A DNA stretch of 64,000 nucleotides, from contig NZ_CAJGZQ010000004.1 of assembly GCF_904846185.1 (NCBI RefSeq), positions 1-64,000 of the forward strand, given 5' to 3'. Source of the stretch: Psychrobacter immobilis (GTDB taxonomy: Bacteria > Pseudomonadota > Gammaproteobacteria > Pseudomonadales > Moraxellaceae). Of the stretch, positions 60,894-64,000 are shown piece by piece (within the stretch, counting starts at the first letter, position 1; the number at the start of each line of letters is the position of its first letter). The notes under the pieces are model-generated. The model worked only from the letters and a program-made list of their open reading frames with translations, did not search any database and was not told the DNA's origin. Position numbers and translations under genes: made by a program.

Positions 60894-62324
60894 ATGAATA
60901 ACTCCAATAATAGCAGTCGTGTAATCATTAATCTCGATGGCAATCTTGATGACTTAGATGACGATGATATTACCTTACCCAGTCTGCCTTCGCAATCTGT
61001 GCCCATTATCGATGAGAAGGAAGATGCAGGCTCTATCCAAGCGCCCAAAGATAAAAGCATCGAAGATCAGCAAAAAGACAGCACGATAAACAAAGATGTC
61101 TCAAGTGCTGATGCGGCACAAAACATTGCTTTGGGTGCGCCAATTGTGAGGACAGAAGAGCAAAGCACGTCTAAAAACGCCTCTGAAAGCTTTATAAGCG
61201 CTTCCTCAACTGATAACAATAAAAATAATAATAAAAATATTGATACTAAGCTTAGCACTATTTCTACTGCCCCAACCATGCCATTACAAGAGCAACTTGG
61301 CGATAGCCCAAATGTCAGTCCTGCGAGTAGTGCGGTACAAGCGACCACTCAAGCAGAAATCGAATCTACAGAGCTGCAAGAAAACAAGAAAAAAGGCAGC
61401 TGGTTTAACCGCATGAAAACGGGGCTAAGTAAGTCGCGTAAAAATCTTGCCGAAGGTATGGTCAGCATCCTGATCGGTGGCAAAGAGATTGATGATGAGC
61501 TATTGGAAGAAGTTGAAGATCAGTTATTGGTGGCCGATATCGGTGTCAACGCGACCAATCGTATTATCAAAAGTCTGACCGAGCAGACAGACCGTGGTGA
61601 TTTGATTTATGCGCATTCATTATATAAAGCGTTGCAAACTGAATTGGTTGAGATTTTAACGCCAAAAGTCGCACCACTCATTATTGATACCAGCAAAAAA
61701 CCTTTTGTGATTTTAGTTGTGGGTGTCAACGGTGTCGGTAAAACCACGACGATTGGTAAACTTGCCAAGCGCCTACAAGGCGAAGGTAAATCCGTTATGC
61801 TGGCTGCTGGCGATACCTTCCGTGCCGCTGCTACTGAACAGCTGCAAATTTGGGGTGAGCGTAATAACATTCCAGTCGTCGCTCAAGGTCACGGCTCTGA
61901 TAGTGCCTCTGTTATCTTTGATGCCATGCAGTCTGCCAAAGCAAAAAATATCGATGTATTAATCGCTGATACTGCTGGGCGTTTGCAAAATAAAACCCAC
62001 CTAATGGCAGAGCTTGAAAAAGTGGTACGCGTCATGCGTAAAGCTGATCCAAGCGCACCGCACGAAGGTATGATTGTCCTCGATGCTGGCACGGGTCAAA
62101 ATGCGATTAATCAAGTAGAACTCTTTAACAAGGTCGTACCATTAACGGGTATCACCATTACCAAACTAGATGGTACTGCGAAAGGTGGTGTGGTCTTTAA
62201 TATTGCCGAAACGACGGATGTTCCTATTCGCTATATTGGTGTCGGTGAGTCGATTGATGATTTACGTGCCTTTAGTCCAAAACAATTTGTCGCCGCCTTA
62301 TTTGAGACCGATGATAAAGAGTAG
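60894..62324 (+). CDS. ftsY: Signal recognition particle receptor FtsY
   Basis: A 476-residue GTPase that docks SRP-ribosome complexes at the inner membrane. The first 160 residues are an acidic, Ser/Asn-rich A domain. The NG domain follows: GVNGVGKTTTIGKLAKRL near residue 280, GDTFRAAATEQL, IADTAGRLQNK and ITKLDGTAKGG, ending in VGESIDDLRAFSPKQFVAAL. All GTPase motifs are intact. ogt follows 65 bases downstream. Confidence 0.95.
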   Translation: MNNSNNSSRVIINLDGNLDDLDDDDITLPSLPSQSVPIIDEKEDAGSIQAPKDKSIEDQQKDSTINKDVSSADAAQNIALGAPIVRTEEQSTSKNASESFISASSTDNNKNNNKNIDTKLSTISTAPTMPLQEQLGDSPNVSPASSAVQATTQAEIESTELQENKKKGSWFNRMKTGLSKSRKNLAEGMVSILIGGKEIDDELLEEVEDQLLVADIGVNATNRIIKSLTEQTDRGDLIYAHSLYKALQTELVEILTPKVAPLIIDTSKKPFVILVVGVNGVGKTTTIGKLAKRLQGEGKSVMLAAGDTFRAAATEQLQIWGERNNIPVVAQGHGSDSASVIFDAMQSAKAKNIDVLIADTAGRLQNKTHLMAELEKVVRVMRKADPSAPHEGMIVLDAGTGQNAINQVELFNKVVPLTGITITKLDGTAKGGVVFNIAETTDVPIRYIGVGESIDDLRAFSPKQFVAALFETDDKE

Positions 62325-62389
62325 CGCTCGATAGGTTGTTTTAGTCGATGAACGATTTTTGAAAATATCATCATTTGAAAGGAAGCATC

Positions 62390-62962
62390 ATGATAGCCAC
62401 CACAGCCGCTTTTGGCGCACACCAGCTAACGTTAATTGCGAGTGTCAATGAGCATAGTAGCCCTAAACTGGTTGAAGTCAACTGGCTGCTAGCAGGTGAC
62501 TCTTGGCATAGCTCAAAATCTATTCCTAAACTTAAGAAACACTATGGGCTTGTCGATCAGAGCTTTACGTTTATCAATGAGGACAGCCTAAGCGAAAATG
62601 AGCCTGCCCAAGCGCTACTCATAGAGACTATAGCGCAATTAAAATCGTATTTTAAAGGTGATCGTCAGGCATTCGATTTGCCATTAGATATCAGCTTAGG
62701 AACCAAGTTTCAGCAACGAGTTTGGCAAGCGTTACAAGATATTGGCTATGGTGAAACAATAAGCTATGCGACACTGGCACAAAATGTCGCTAGTCCCAAA
62801 GGGTTTCGCGCGGTTGCTAATGCTAATAGTAAAAACCCTTTTAGCATTATTGTTCCGTGTCATCGTGTCATTGCTAGCGATGGCAAGCTTGGTGGCTATA
62901 CAGGCGGACTAGATAAGAAAACATACTTGCTAGCGCTTGAAGGTGTCACTTGCAAAACCTAG
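62390..62962 (+). CDS. ogt: Methylated-DNA--protein-cysteine methyltransferase
   Basis: A 190-residue suicide enzyme that takes methyl groups from O6-methylguanine. The active-site motif IVPCHRVIASDGKLGGY lies near residue 160, after the helix-turn-helix segment ISYATLAQNVASPKGFRAVA. The N-terminal domain is divergent. ATG 62390 with AAAGGAAG upstream is preferred over a TTG at 62375. It stands between ftsY and a terminator. Confidence 0.92.
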   Translation: MIATTAAFGAHQLTLIASVNEHSSPKLVEVNWLLAGDSWHSSKSIPKLKKHYGLVDQSFTFINEDSLSENEPAQALLIETIAQLKSYFKGDRQAFDLPLDISLGTKFQQRVWQALQDIGYGETISYATLAQNVASPKGFRAVANANSKNPFSIIVPCHRVIASDGKLGGYTGGLDKKTYLLALEGVTCKT

Positions 62963-62996
62963 TAGGAGCGAACCGTTCGTCACATATTGCTAAACA

Positions 62997-63030
62997 AAAA
63001 AAGCCAAACGTTTGAAACGTTTGGCTTTTT
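62997..63030. terminator. Bidirectional terminator between ogt and yebC
   Basis: CCAAACGTTT and AAACGTTTGG form a near-perfect hairpin flanked by A and T runs between convergent genes. Confidence 0.85.
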
Positions 63031-63063
63031 GATGTGTGAGACATAAAGGGTTGCGGGATAAAA

Positions 63064-63813
63064 CTATTGCTCAAGTTGGGTCATTACGTCAGCAGAAAAG
63101 TTCACATTGCTATAAACCTCTTGCACATCATCGATATCTTCTAACATATCAATCATTTTCATGACTTTTAGTGCATCATCGACATTGTCTATTTCAGCAC
63201 TGGTAGACGGTGCCATGGTCACTTCGGCATTGTCAGAGACCAAACCTGCAGCATTAAGCGCATCTTTGACGTGACCGAAATTTTCCCATTCAGTGATGAC
63301 GAGCAAGCTGTCACCATCATTCTCGATATCAAGCGCGCCTGCATCTAATGCCACTAGCATGACTTCATCTTCTAGGCTTGTATCATTAAAGATGATTTCA
63401 CCGCGCTTATTAAATAGATAAGCGACCGAGCCAGTAGTACCCAGATTGCCTTCATTTTTGGTAAAGGCGTGGCGTACTTCACTGACTGTTCGGTTAAGAT
63501 TGTCAGTCAAGGTTTCGACAAGTACTGCAACGCCGCCGATGCCATAGCCTTCATAGCTTACTTCGTCCATATTGTCATTGTCATCACCGCCTGTACCACG
63601 AGCTACTGCACGGTTGATGGTGTCTCGTGTCATGTTGACAGACAGGGCTTTTTCAATGACAGCACGTAGGCGCGGATTCTTGTTAGGGTCAGGATCACCT
63701 TGCTTGGCAGCAGAGACAATTTCACGAATAATTTTAGTGAATACTTTACCTTTTACCGCATCCTGACGGGCTTTACGGTGTTTAATATTTGCCCATTTTG
63801 AATGGCCTGCCAT
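63064..63813 (-). CDS. yebC: YebC/PmpR family regulator
   Basis: A 249-residue protein of the YebC/PmpR/TACO1 family. [20 protein letters not shown] at the N terminus and [19 protein letters not shown] near residue 93 are family signatures. Members regulate transcription in some species or help ribosomes through poly-proline stretches. ruvC is not seen downstream on this strand within the window. AAGGATGTGAT precedes the ATG. Confidence 0.93.
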   Translation of the reverse strand: MAGHSKWANIKHRKARQDAVKGKVFTKIIREIVSAAKQGDPDPNKNPRLRAVIEKALSVNMTRDTINRAVARGTGGDDNDNMDEVSYEGYGIGGVAVLVETLTDNLNRTVSEVRHAFTKNEGNLGTTGSVAYLFNKRGEIIFNDTSLEDEVMLVALDAGALDIENDGDSLLVITEWENFGHVKDALNAAGLVSDNAEVTMAPSTSAEIDNVDDALKVMKMIDMLEDIDDVQEVYSNVNFSADVMTQLEQ

Positions 63814-64000
63814 ATCACATCCTTAAGTTTTGCGTATTATTTATTGTGCTTAAAACAAGTGTTTAATAACAATCTTTCACTATGAGTGTGTCATGAATGA
63901 GCGTATTTATACATTTTAAGATTTTTCAATCTGCATGATGACACACCTCAGATTACCTGTTTCTATACATAGCTTGGGCTATTTCTTTGAAGTAACAGAG

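Noticed and set aside
1-64000. CRISPR arrays, tRNA or rRNA genes, prophage
   Set aside because: No regularly spaced repeats, cloverleaf genes, rRNA sequence or phage structural genes were seen by reading; a covariance-model search would settle small RNAs.

Overview
The window looks like a chromosomal segment from a Psychrobacter-like member of the Moraxellaceae (Gammaproteobacteria). The signs are a moderate-to-low GC content, Hfq with a long Gly-rich tail, a secreted polyesterase very like the Antarctic Moraxella TA144 lipase, a carboxynorspermidine polyamine route, and the gene orders queD-tsaE-mutL-miaA-hfq and kdsD-kdsC-lptC-lptA-lptB. Genus is inferred from gene content; no rRNA is present. 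I see no rRNA, tRNA, CRISPR array or prophage.

Layout. 1-962: 3' part of an IS200/IS605-type element with a TnpB nuclease, ending just before a cryptochrome-DASH gene. 2.6-4.7 kb: nnrS and nsrR (nitric-oxide response). 4.7-9.3 kb: an MBL-like protein, an ankyrin lipoprotein, a PETase-like polyesterase and a divergent MFS transporter. 9.6-20.7 kb: an acyl-CoA catabolism block with two AMP-forming ligases, then mmsA, an acyl-CoA dehydrogenase, two crotonase-fold enzymes and mmsB, which together give the valine route isobutyryl-CoA to propionyl-CoA; a convergent IclR regulator closes it. 21.3-24.6 kb: an abundant-looking outer-membrane protein, a phosphopantetheinyl transferase, Pal and a hypothetical. 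24.9-31.5 kb: pepN, DAHP synthase, lpxB, rnhB. 31.6-31.9 kb: a MITE-like element. 32-38 kb: a CAP-domain lipoprotein, a DUF924 protein, the two carboxynorspermidine genes and htpX. 38.4-40.7 kb: small membrane and metabolic genes plus an unlisted 40-aa Lys-rich protein.

41-52 kb is core housekeeping: queD, tsaE, mutL, miaA, hfq, then the Kdo/LPS-transport run kdsD-kdsC-lptC-lptA-lptB, then radA. 52-64 kb: rlpA, a roughly 900-base gene-poor gap, rodA, an M15-like peptidase, a lipoprotein, two M16 peptidase-family genes, an unlisted 54-aa lipoprotein, ftsY, ogt and yebC. Many convergent gene pairs are separated by clear hairpin terminators.

Most of the window is ordinary chromosome. No multi-gene undescribed system is visible. 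The points best worth a second look are the PETase-like enzyme, the TnpB with a displaced RuvC-II glutamate, an NsrR with a 27-residue insertion between its cluster cysteines, a family of inverted-repeat elements sharing a TGTTGAACATT core, and the structured leader with a TTG start before carboxynorspermidine synthase.
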